From Symsagittifera roscoffensis (Eukaryota; Xenacoelomorpha; Acoela; Convolutidae), in assembly GCF_963678635.1 (NCBI RefSeq), contig NC_087064.1, forward strand, positions 71,547,465-71,611,464: a stretch of DNA of 64,000 bases, in the 5' to 3' direction. Positions 11,409 to 20,026 of this stretch are shown in pieces; positions within the stretch are counted from its first letter, which is position 1; every line of letters starts with the position of its first letter. The notes under the pieces are model-generated. The model saw only the letters and a list, made by a program, of their open reading frames with translations. It had not been told where the DNA came from and ran no database searches. The position numbers and the translations under genes are program-made.

Positions 11409-12286
11409 ATTTCATTCAAAATCAAATCCCATTAAAACAAATTGAAAAGGTGAGCTTTCGATTCAGGTCAAGAGAAAAAATTATTGAGGCAAGTAAAGCC
11501 AAAAAGTCCATGGAATAAAACAAAATTAAAAAACTCATTCTTAAAACATGTCATTTAGCTTTGAGCAAACCACTCATCCAAGTTTTTAACTATGCCTAAA
11601 CAAGGGTTTTTTTCAGTTAAATCGGAGACTAGCAAAGTAGCCGCAAAAATCAAGCATCAGATAAATCTGATAAAGTTGTTTTAAAAAAAATAGTATAAGG
11701 TGAACTCGAATGGTTTTGAGACTCTGCACGTCGTCAGGTTTAAAAAATGTGGTAAAATGATTAACAGACGTTAAAACATCATAAGAGATAGTAGACTGAA
11801 TCTAAGCACAAGAACTTGTATCCACCACTCAAATTTAGCATTTTTACTTCGAGATTCGAAATACTTATTAACGTTTTCAAATGTGATGACTTTAATCTAC
11901 TTCCAATTTCAAACGAGGCCAAAATTTGAGCAGAGATAAAGGTGAACATTTTTTCCTAAAACTCTTATTCAAAAAAAAACTTGAATAGTTCACCATGCGT
12001 TCTCTTTTTTTGCCAAGTCGACTTTTTTATAATTTGACTGGAAATTGTAAAAAAAAACAATTTGAGACTGTGCTGAAATATGATTGACTGATTTTAACCA
12101 TTCAAACTGAAACAAGTTAGTTTCAACTCACGATGTTTAAAGTTAATTTTTGAGCGGAAATAGTAGAAAGACCCTTCATTTGCATCCATTTTAGAGACCC
12201 TTTAGAGCGCTGAATTCCCTGAGTACATTAATTTTATAGAAATTAAAATTGTCGTCCATTTGATTATCAGAGGTGATGTTAAACTC

Positions 12287-12723
12287 TCACAACAAACGTT
12301 TTACGGTGAGAAAACCGATATGAAGAAAAAAGTCTTTTTTTTCTTGGCTTTTTGTTGATCTGTGCCTATAAAAGGCCATCATTGGGTCTGACGTATTTTC
12401 AAACTTTTTGGAGGTTTTTCGTTTCTTCTTTTTCAGTTTTTCTGCTATCCAAGTTTTGTTTTTTCCTGGTACATTGCTTTTTGCTTTACACTTTTTCTGG
12501 GCAGCGGGGTTTCTACTCCTCAAAAATTCTTCCACTGCTTTTGTTTGCATTGCTCCTCTTGTTGCGATTGTTTGATCGAACTCTCAGTTCGGTTTGAAAA
12601 TTTTCCTACTTTATCTATTATTCCTGTAAGAGTCCAATTTCCATTGATATCTAGATCTTTTGGTTGGTTGATCCCGACTAATGGTGATCTCATTGCTTCC
12701 AAGTCAGATTTTTTGTAGTTCAA
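12287..12723 (-). pseudogene. Decayed lysine-rich coding segment, copy 2
   Basis: Two overlapping minus-strand frames (12520-12723 and 12287-12550) together cover one former coding stretch with a frame change near 12540. The first part includes 'GINQPKDLDINGNWTLTG'. The second is rich in lysine (K-K-K-K-R-K) with 'NPAAQKKCKAKSNVPGKNK'. The copy at 7550-8040 is similar but more broken. The lysine-rich tail suggests nucleic acid binding; no family is recognised. The 510 bp element at 12774 lies just upstream and separates it from the related segment at 13519-13725. Confidence 0.35.
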
Positions 12724-12773
12724 ACATCCCGGATCGAGGTTTGCGATTTGTTATAACCGACTCGATAATGAAA

Positions 12774-13283
12774 CAAGACTGCTCGTATCAGTGCGAAGCC
12801 CTGAATGTTCCGACTGCCTTTAAATGTTTAATAAATGTCATAAAAATGAAAAAAAATTCTAAAATTTGAAATTTTTTTATGAAAATCATCCCCCCACTCG
12901 CCATATAAAGTACAAAAGGATAGATTTCGCTCCTTGTAACAAATCAATTATGGCAAATAAGCTTCTTCCAACTAATTTGGAACGATTTCTAAGACGGATT
13001 AAATCTCCGCTTACGCGTTAATAGCGCGAATTATATCGCGCGTTAATTGTCCCAAATTGGTCAAAATGGCCAAAATGGCAATCTTTAAACCCTCATAACT
13101 TCACGAAAAATGATCACAGGTGAAATATCTTTTCAAATATAAGCTCAGGACAACAATAGCTTTCGAATGATATAAAAAATTCCGTCAAAAATGGCTAGTT
13201 AAAAAGTCGAAATTTGTCTGAAGAAAAAAAAAACCCACCCCGAGCACAAATATTCCGTTACTTTCGTATCGAAAGTCGGAACA
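12774..13283 (+). mobile_element. ~510 bp non-autonomous element, copy a (empty site known)
   Basis: The empty site is visible in the window. At 8036-8042 the sequence '...gataatgaaataaaagttgtc...' is continuous, while here the same flanks are separated by 510 bases, with at most a 2 bp duplication (AA). The element starts CAAGACTGCTCG and ends GTCGGAAC. A 10 bp inverted repeat, TGTTCCGACT/AGTCGGAACA, lies at 12806 and 13274. Related copies are at 19351-19584 (partial), 24868-25397 (reversed), 30677-31203 (reversed, decayed) and 45762-46283. It contains no ORF, so it is presumably moved by proteins coded elsewhere. Confidence 0.7.
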
Positions 13284-13518
13284 ATAAAAGTTGTCTACTT
13301 TTTGACCGCACTGCATCAGTCTGATATGTTTTCTTAAAAAATGTCCTGTTAGCTTCCTTCAGCTATGTTCTATCTGAGTAACTCCCAATCAACTTCCGAA
13401 TATTTCAGATCTACTGCAAGAGCAAAGTTTGGTTTCGATGCTTCGTTCTCGAATTTCTTGAGAATATTTTCTATTTCTTTTGCTGAATTGGGGCTTCGAT
13501 AGGCTGACGCTTCAAAAT

Positions 13519-13725
13519 TTAAATTAGTTTTGCAGTTTGATACACATGTAAATTATATCGTTGAATTTCAAGTCGGCATCTAATATAGTCTGTTTTGTCT
13601 CTTAAATATAGTGTCATTTCTCTGTGCGTTTGACTTTGATCCATGTTCAGGGCTCCATGATATAGGATGGCATCTGGGCAGTTAGTATCCAGTCCGTTTT
13701 GCAGTTTTTGGGGATTTCGTTTCAC
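13519..13725 (-). pseudogene. Decayed coding segment, copy 2 of 3 (open)
   Basis: A 68-codon minus-strand frame with 'HGALNMDQSQTHREMTLYL' in its middle; in-frame sense codons extend a few residues upstream to about 13745. The counterpart at 8268-8460 is broken by one stop. The unit B counterpart (19820-20026) has a TAT-to-TAA change just before H-G-A-L-N. The peptide looks like real coding sequence in composition, but no family is recognised and only this copy is open. Confidence 0.35.
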
Positions 13726-14133
13726 TAACTCGCCATCACTTCAACACTTTATCATGTCTTAATAATTTGTCAACATTTTTGAACCAGATGTTGAGGCTGG
13801 GTTCCTTTTCGCTGTCCATTTTTTTTTCATTTTTATGATTTGTAATCTGACAATATGCACGAAATTTCTAGTCTCCTCTGTTTGTTTAATTTTTACCCGG
13901 ATCTACTTAACAATTGCACCCCCCTTGTTCAATTGCCCCCAATTTTGCATAAGAAATGTAGGAAAGAAAAAATAGTTTGTCTAGTTTTTCCAATCATATA
14001 CTGTGATAGTAATTCTCAAATGCGTGATTCTCAAATTCTGGTTTCTTTAGGTGTGTCGTTTCTTTTAAAATTTTAATAGCTGTTTATATCAGTGCAAGTT
14101 TGAACTGTAGTAATATTGAAGTAGCTTTTTTTC

Positions 14134-14591
14134 GGGTGCCGGACATCAAGCCGACGGGACTTCAAGCCGAATTGTAAAATTAGGGACTTCAAGCCGAATA
14201 ATTTCTTATAAAGTCGTGAAATATGAACAATTTGAAAACTTTTTTGAAGAATTTCTGAATTTCATGATCTTTCTTCACTAGTTATTGAGGTTTGCATATA
14301 ATTTAAGCCTCTAAATGATGTTCCGGAAAGTTGAAAAGTAAAACATGGTTGAAGGCATTTTTCATGTTTATAATTTATGCATTTCAAAAACCGGCTGATG
14401 TTATTAACGGATGCGAATCACAATTGGTGCATTGTCATGAATAACGCTTATTATGGACTAAACTTGCCAAAATTTTAGAAAAGCAACATTTTGCAGATGA
14501 TAAAATAGCGTTTTGGGGTGCTTGTAAAGTTTTAATTTCGGCTTGAAGTCCCTTCGGCTTGAAGTCCCGTCGGCTTGTTGTCCTAGACCCC
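14134..14591. mobile_element. 458 bp inverted-repeat element inserted after the A/B duplication
   Basis: Unit B has a continuous site at 20413-20432, while unit A carries 458 extra bases flanked by a 7 bp duplication TTTTTTC (14127-14133 and 14592-14598). The ends are inverted repeats: GGGTGCCGGACATCAAGCCG on the left and the complement of GGCTTGTTGTCCTAGACCCC on the right. The inverted repeat continues inward, with GGGACTTCAAGCCGAA present twice on the left and twice, complemented, on the right. No ORF is present, so it is non-autonomous. The T-run at the target makes the exact duplication length uncertain (7-8 bp). Superfamily not assigned. Confidence 0.8.
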
Positions 14592-14597
14592 TTTTTT

Positions 14598-15571
14598 CTA
14601 GCTCGAATTTGTTTTACGATGCTTTGACAACTTTCTACCTATGAAGCGCGGTCTCTATGAAAATCAGGCTCATTTAGTAATTTTTTAAACGATTTGTTTG
14701 TCTTTCTCCTTCCGTTGGTCATCTACTTAAAATTGACGGTTCGGATCTAATTAACAATTGCGCACCCCCCCCCCCCCCACCTCTGCAATTGCCCCCAATT
14801 TTGCATCAGAACCGTAAGAAAGAAAAAATAGTTTTTCTAGTTTTTCCCATGATATACTGTGATAGTATTTATTTGCATGCTATCATGTGCACAGGAACCG
14901 GGTAAACTGGTTTTTGTCGAAGCATTACGTTACTTAGGTTTTTAATTCTAAGTGATTTTTTCTTAGATCTTTTTTACAATCGAAGTAATTTACTTTTGTC
15001 GAAATTTCAATGAAAACGAAAATGGCAAGAATTTAACGAAGCCTTGGAGAGAACGTGTAATTTTTGATCTTCCTTTTTTTTCCTACAAACCCGATTAAAT
15101 ATTCATCTTCATGGATATTTGCTTGATTTAGAATCATGAATTCAGGCGACTCAATTCTTTTGCTCTTTTTTCTTTTTAATTGACGGTGAATTTCCTATCT
15201 TTATTCATTCTCTGCAAGAAAAACAACCAAATCAACACTGAAATTTAGTTCGTGAGACCAATGTAATTCTATTTTCAAGAAATCGTGACTCGCCCTCGAT
15301 AAAAAATTTCAGTCATTCTCAACCTGTTTTAACAGAAGAACTATACATAAAATTCAATCAACCATGAATTAATGTGGATAGAAATTAAATTTGCATGCAT
15401 GGTATGTATTGCAGAATTTACAAACTTAACATAAATTGTACCAAGTAAACAAAAGTTACTACGAGTCTTTCAGATGTAAATCGCTCATTTCTTTGATTTT
15501 TTTCATTCATGTTAGCAAATTTCTAGACTAGAGTCAATTTGATCCATTCAACTTCTCACTTTGTTCCTCGA
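14598..15571. other. Non-coding stretch downstream of the first SMP-like gene
   Basis: No gene is visible. It holds another copy of the C-rich motif (about 14750-14810), itself a partial internal duplication of 13885-14010. The 3' untranslated region of the minus-strand gene at 15572 lies here. A possible polyadenylation signal AATAAA on the minus strand is near 15200. Confidence 0.45.
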
Positions 15572-15861
15572 TCATTTTTTGCCCCCTTGGTGCTGAGTTT
15601 TCCCTTGATTCACATTGTCCGCAGCAGCTCCTTGCGCCCTAAATAGAATATGACAAGATTACCAAAAAAGAATTTAATTAAAAATGGTCATCATTTTTGT
15701 AAGGTGATTTTTTTCGAAACGTAATTGTAACCATCAAATATGAGATCAACCAACCTGGAGGCGAATCCTCCCGACTGCGTTTGGCCTGTTCCGCTGCTTT
15801 TGGCCTCGGAGCTCTGGATTCTTGCGGCCGCATCTGTGGTCATTGGAGTTTCTCCTGGCAT
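15572..15861 (-). CDS. SMP-domain (LEA-like) small protein, paralogue A
   Basis: Two coding exons on the minus strand: 15755-15861 (ATG at 15861-15859, 35 codons plus 2 bases) and 15572-15638 (1 base plus 22 codons including TGA). They are separated by a 116 bp intron with a GTTGGT donor and TTTAG acceptor. The 57-residue product has 'AAARIQSSEAKSS' at about 11-23, a glycine/glutamine-rich linker, 'GGFASRAQGAAADN' at about 31-44 and a basic end K-K. This matches the SMP (seed maturation protein) pattern of A-x-R-I-Q-S-x-E-A-K followed by G-F-A-x-R-A-Q-x-A-A. In plants such proteins are hydrophilic and LEA-like, linked to drying tolerance; the role here is unknown. Three paralogues keep the same exon structure. 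The exons are about 57% GC in AT-rich surroundings. A 3' splice site (TTTTAG) lies 26 bases upstream of the ATG. Confidence 0.85.
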
Positions 15862-15897
15862 GTTGATCAAGTCTTGACTTAAGAATTCTAAAACAGC
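15862..15897 (-). promoter_or_regulatory. 3' splice site just upstream of the start codon
   Basis: On the minus strand GCTGTTTTAG ends at 15888 and is followed by 26 bases of leader before the ATG. The same arrangement, with different bases, occurs in paralogues C (12 bases) and D (16 bases). In paralogue B a single base change puts an in-frame TAA in this leader, which supports the ATG at 15861 as the start. The site could end a 5' UTR intron or accept a trans-spliced leader. Confidence 0.55.
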
Positions 15898-15948
15898 AAT
15901 GAATTATGCGGTTTAGGTACAATGTTAAGTATGAGAGTTTTGGAGGCC

Positions 15949-16165
15949 GAGCAATAGGCAGAATGGTCCAAATGCAGAATGAGTCCAAGAGCAGAAAAAC
16001 AGAAAAATATTTTGACTTATATTGGTATATTGGTTTATATACCGGCTTATTGATAAAACAATTAGAATCGTCAAAAAGGGAGGCGGAGCAATAAGCAGAA
16101 TGGTCTAAGAGCAAATGGGTCCAAGAGCAGAAAAACAGAAAAATTTTAAGTTGGTTTATACAGGC
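15949..16165. repeat. Short tandem duplication upstream of SMP-like gene A
   Basis: A block beginning GAGCAATAGGCAGAATGGTC (15953) returns at 16086 as GAGCAATAAGCAGAATGGTC. Each is followed by 'agagcagaaaaacagaaaaa'. A complementary piece is near 16815-16850, and the intervening 'ggcttattgataaaac' block returns at 16588. Paralogues C and D have different sequence here, so A and B acquired this block, or lost about 700 bp, after the split. Confidence 0.6.
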
Positions 16166-16173
16166 GGTGAATT

Positions 16174-16528
16174 CCCATAGGTTCCAAAATAAAAAATCAG
16201 TCGCATAAGTTCCAAAATTGATCTTCTTGAATTCTGATTGGTTGAAATTTGAGCCAACGAATTTGTGGATTGATTGTTTACTGTTCAACCAGCATAAACT
16301 CAAGCTGCAGAATAGTGACCGCCGCAGCCGCGCCAACGTGTTGCGAGCTTGCTACCAAAGGGTAGGACTCTATACGAAATTTAGAGCCGGTTATCGCCGC
16401 GAAGCGGCGACCTTAAACCGAGACTCGGCTAATTTAGTCTTTTGACCAATTGAAAAGATTTGGAACTTATGCGACTGCTTTTTTATTTTGGAACCTATGG
16501 GACTGATTTTTCATTTTGGAACCTATGG
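16174..16528. mobile_element. Inverted-repeat element upstream of SMP-like gene A
   Basis: The left arm 16174-16215 begins CCCATAGGTTCCAAAATAAA; the right arm 16459-16501 is its near-perfect complement, with the last ~20 bases repeated once more up to 16528. The core has CTGATTGGTTGAAA and its near-complement TTTGACCAATTG. Decayed relatives of the same core lie at matching distances from paralogues C (about 33340-33690) and D (about 49560-49840). It was therefore probably present before the gene family expanded. No ORF; the spurious 196-codon minus-strand frame ends inside it. Confidence 0.65.
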
Positions 16529-17619
16529 ATACGCACCTATACGGGCTAACTTGGTTTATTTGACTTAAGTTGGTTTATACGGGCTTATTGATAAAACAAA
16601 TATCAGAATCGTCAATAAATACCAAGAAAATGAATAAATTATGCATGAATTGAATAACTTCATGAAGTTTTTTGATTGAATTTTTTTTTAAATCTTAATT
16701 AAATTATTTAAATTATGCATAAAATGTTCGTTGTTCTGGTATTATTGTCATTTCTGATAATTAATTTATCGATTAGCTTGAAAAAATTGATTTTTTTCAT
16801 TTTTTCTTCTCTTTGATCCTTCTGCTCTTAGACCATTCTGCTTTTTGACGGGCCACCGAATTTTAGTGTGTATGTGGGCCGGCGGGGTTCGGGTTTAGGA
16901 AAATTAAGGGGGCAACGCACTGCTTTCAAACAGTTTTAGGATGAAAAAATGGTATGACTAACTTACTTTCTTTCGATGCTGCTGTTAAATGAATGATATT
17001 TAGTTTTGAAAAAGCTCGCTTTTATACTTGAGATAGTTTCAGTTACAGATGCAGTTATTTTTCTCTGATTTGAAATGATGATATGTAATAATGCGTCGCA
17101 TCGACGTTTCAACCGGCCGAATAGAAAGCAAATGTTAAATAATCAATGTTCTTGATGCTCAATTCCTTTATTGATGATATAATTTTTCATCGTTCAAATA
17201 TATTTTTATGGTAATTTTTTTTTTGCAGCTTTTGTTTTGTATAAGACGCATCAAGTTAAACTATCACTAAATTTTTGAGTTACAAAGTTTTTTGGCGGAT
17301 TTATTTGAGAAATTTCGAGTGTAAAACTCAAGTCATATAATTTCTGCAATTGTTTCTGTTTATCGTCTTTTTTCTAGAAAAATGGTCGTACAATAGTCAA
17401 TAACAGTGTGAAAATTTTTCGAAAAGAAATTGAAGTTTTAACTTGCATTGTTTGCTCATTGTGTTTTCCGCACTTTTCGATATACTTCTAAGTCGATTCA
17501 CTGCACATGTTTTCTGTTTGGTTGGAATGCAGTTTTTGAGGAATGCCAGTTAAGCAGTTTCAGATTTTTCTCAGGAATGTTAATTCATTTCTCAGAAGTG
17601 CAGAAAACGGTGTCTGATT

Positions 17620-17813
17620 AATAAGACGACATAGCTGTTACGACGACAAATGCTTTCGATGACCAGCTTCAAGAGGACGCTACCACACAAATTCTGCTCA
17701 GATGTTATTACTAAGAAATTGTATTCACTTAAATTCAAACAGTTCAATTTCTATGTGTTAACTCTATTTTGTCGTCATCATGTCATGTCGTCTTAGTATC
17801 TTGTCGTCTTATT
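17620..17813. mobile_element. 194 bp inverted-repeat element, copy in unit A
   Basis: The ends are AATAAGACGACA and its complement, with further GACGACA and TGTCGTC motifs near both ends (four in all). The flanks repeat a 'ttaattcatttctcag' type sequence (17588 and 17838). The same element is at 23455-23648 in unit B, so it was inserted before the duplication. No ORF; family not assigned. Confidence 0.6.
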
Positions 17814-17969
17814 TTTACCTGGCCCCGTCTCAGAAATTCTAATTCATTTCTCAGAAATACAAAATAAATAATTCCTGGATGCAAATGCATCTCACTGAAC
17901 TGAACGGAAATATAGCTTCCTTGATAAAATATTAATAAGGATTCACAAAAAAGGAACCATCTGCAAAAG

Positions 17970-18190
17970 GGAGTGCGGCCAGTATTTAGACAGCCGCGTA
18001 TTCATACTGGTCAGTATTTAGACAAATACTGTTTCAACCAATCAGTATCGAGAAAAAACATAAATAATCCAAAATAAATAATAATTATTTATTAATTTCT
18101 TCTTTGTCTCGATTCTGATTGGTTGAAACAGTATTTGTCTAAATACTGACCAGTATGAATACGCGGCTGTCTAAATACTGACATGTAACC
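17970..18190. mobile_element. 221 bp long-TIR element with 9 bp target duplication (Mutator-like MITE)
   Basis: Unit B has the uninterrupted site CATCTGCAAAAGCAACC (about 23790-23810). In unit A the 9 bases CTGCAAAAG are duplicated (17961-17969 and 18191-18199) around 221 bp. The element's two ~75 bp arms are almost perfect complements, beginning about 10 bases in, at CAGTATTTAGACAGCCGCG, and ending at CAACCAATCAG. The centre is AT-rich. Long inverted arms plus a 9 bp duplication fit the Mutator-like superfamily. No ORF, so it is non-autonomous. Confidence 0.85.
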
Positions 18191-18512
18191 CTGCAAAAGC
18201 AACCAGAAAAAAAGCATTCCAACGAAAAAAATGCAGTCAAAAATGAAAAGCCTTTAATGTATTATTTACACTCAATGTAAAAGATAACAAAAGAAAATTG
18301 AAGCCCTAGGTTATGGTTGAGGGGCTCTTTTACTATGCCCACTTTTGAAAAAAAAAGGGGGGGGGGGATTTTCGTTACTGGTATAAAATTCTGATATGCT
18401 TAACTGCTGATTTATTTTCTTTATAGGGGGGAAAGAGTACCGTCCTAATAGCATAATTGTTGATTAGCATTGCCAAAAGAATGCAGTTCACTCGCTAGTT
18501 ATGTGAAAAGAA

Positions 18513-18698
18513 TTGCTTGGCATTACCGTAATAGCTGATCGCTTGAAAAGCGTGCACTTTGCCAAATCATTTGAGTTCGAACCGAAGATCCAGATCCGAA
18601 TTCCAATTGTTTTTGACATTATCCAGAATGTCAAAGTTCCAGATTGTCGTATTTCACAGGAAACTGCTGTTTATCTTGCTACTAATAGTCGTGCATAG
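18513..18698 (+). CDS. Coding-like fragment of unknown protein (unit A)
   Basis: A plus-strand frame of 61 codons with 'FEFEPKIQIRIPIVFDIIQ' and 'ISQETAVYLATN', protein-like in composition. It lies in a locally GC-richer stretch (18500-18960) unlike its surroundings. It is followed 8 bases after its stop by a second frame (18707-18841) in another phase. They could be parts of one broken gene or exons read in the wrong phase. No ATG is evident at its start, and no family is recognised. An identical copy is in unit B at 24115-24300. Confidence 0.3.
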   Translation: MLGITVIADRLKSVHFAKSFEFEPKIQIRIPIVFDIIQNVKVPDCRISQETAVYLATNSRA

Positions 18699-18706
18699 TG
18701 CGTAGA

Positions 18707-18841
18707 ATGAGATTCGAGTCCGAAGCAACATCGGTACATCGCAAGGATTTGCGGCGCAAAGTCTTAGTAACTACCCCCAACCCTCACGAAGAAAGAATTG
18801 AACAGTTCAGATTATACAATATTTGCACGGGGTCTAGTTAA
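18707..18841 (+). CDS. Small ORF of 44 codons (unit A)
   Basis: ATG-to-TAA frame with a charged, protein-like composition: 'SVHRKDLRRKVLVTTPNPHE' in the middle, then E-R-I-E-Q-F-R-L-Y-N. It sits in the same GC-richer island as 18513-18698, and a possible splice donor (CAG/GTAATG) follows near 18875. The copy in unit B is at 24309-24443. No family is recognised, so this is only a candidate. Confidence 0.3.
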   Translation: MRFESEATSVHRKDLRRKVLVTTPNPHEERIEQFRLYNICTGSS

Positions 18842-19350
18842 GAAGATCTACGCAAAATATTCATTCGTTAACAGGTAATGAGATCCGGGGTAGTTCCGCG
18901 ACCTATGTCCCGACTTTGCAAAGTCACGACGCACCCCCAGATAGCATATAGTTGTTACCAGATTTTAAGGAGCAAAAAGTAGACATTGATTTTAACTGTT
19001 GGCGAAATTCGGGTGGACTTAGAATTTAAAAAAAATTCAGGTTTTTGAAATACATTTCGAAACTTTATATAACAAGGAATAGCATAACAAAATCATTAAA
19101 CCAACAAAGAAACACTGGCAACTTATCCTATGACATGCAAATAGTCTAATAAATACCATTCACTGTATTCTAATTCAGATTGAATAAGTTATTCAGAATG
19201 AAAACTGAGTGCCGTATCTGCTTAAACATTTGTGATCATCCTTAACCATCACAAATAGTTTGCATCATTCTGAAAACTCTGCAACAAAAAAGTGTTAGCC
19301 AGAATTAGGCGCAAGGGTAAACATAAGATAATTTATTTCTCTAGTTTTTG

Positions 19351-19584
19351 TCCCAAATTGGTCAAAATGGCCAAAATGGCAATCTTTAAACCCTCATAAC
19401 TTCACGAAAAATGATCACAGGTGAAATATGATTTCAAATTTAAGCTCAGGACAACAATAGCTTTCGAATGATATAAAAAATTCCGTCAAAAATGGCTAGT
19501 TAAAAAGTCGAAATTTGTCTGAAGAAAAAAAAAACCCACCCCGAGCACAAATATTCCGTTACTTTCGTATCGAAAGTCGGAACA
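19351..19584 (+). mobile_element. ~510 bp element, copy b (3' half only)
   Basis: Truncated copy at the A/B junction, starting at TCCCAAATTGGTC and ending GTCGGAAC, followed by the same flank as copy a. Its breakpoint defines the duplication junction. Confidence 0.75.
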
Positions 19585-19819
19585 ATAAAAGTTGTCTACT
19601 TTTTGACCGCACTGCATCAGTCTGATATGTTTTCTTAAAAAATGTCCTGTTAGCTTCCTTCAGCTATGTTCTATCTGAGTAACTCCCAATCAACTTCCGA
19701 ATATTTCAGATCTACTGCAAGAGCAAAGTTTGGTTTCGATGCTTCGTTCTCGAATTTCTTGAGAATATTTTCTATTTCTTTTGCTGAATTGGGGCTCCGA
19801 TAGGCTGACGCTTCAAAAT

Positions 19820-20026
19820 TTAAATTAGTTTTGCAGTTTGATACACATGTAAATTATATCGTTGAATTTCAAGTCGGCATCTAATATAGTCTGTTTTGTC
19901 TCTTAAATATAGTGTCATTTCTCTGTGCGTTTGACTTTGATCCATGTTCAGGGCTCCATGTTATAGGATGGCATCTGGGCAGTTAGTATCCAGTCCGTTT
20001 TGCAGTTTTTGGGGCTTTCGTTTCAC
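19820..20026 (-). pseudogene. Decayed coding segment, copy 3 of 3 (stop codon)
   Basis: Unit B counterpart of the open frame at 13519-13725. One base change turns TAT into TAA immediately before H-G-A-L-N, so this copy cannot encode the full 68 codons. This shows little constraint on the segment after duplication. Confidence 0.4.

Larger units (their letters stand above)
8737..13955. repeat. Large direct repeat, second copy
   Basis: Second copy of the block at 5236-8725, longer by about 1.2 kb at 9985-11165 and by the element at 12774-13283. The 1.2 kb is homologous to 2640-3790, so it is more likely original sequence deleted from the first copy than a later insertion. From 13050 on, the sequence also belongs to tandem unit A, so parts of this block exist three times in the window. 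Confidence 0.75.
13050..19350. repeat. Recent tandem duplication, unit A
   Basis: Unit A (6.3 kb) is followed directly by unit B (5.5 kb). Apart from discrete insertions and deletions the two look close to identical, about 98-99% by eye. Extra in A: the 458 bp element at 14134-14591 and the 221 bp element at 17970-18190, each with its target duplication. Missing from B: about 110 bp corresponding to A 19038-19148. The A/B junction at 19350/19351 joins the end of the unit to a point inside the ~510 bp element. This suggests unequal recombination using that element, or its end, as a partner. Confidence 0.85.

Noticed and set aside
13855..14076. 73-codon plus-strand ORF present in both units (also 20159-20380) as a gene
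   Set aside because: It spans the C-rich repeat motif and low-complexity sequence. Conservation between units is explained by the recent duplication.
15746..16336. The longest ORF in the window (196 codons, minus strand) as a gene
   Set aside because: It reads through the first coding exon of the SMP-like gene in another frame, its upstream splice site, a tandem repeat and an inverted-repeat element. In unit B the same frame is split by a small indel. The spliced small gene explains the conservation better.
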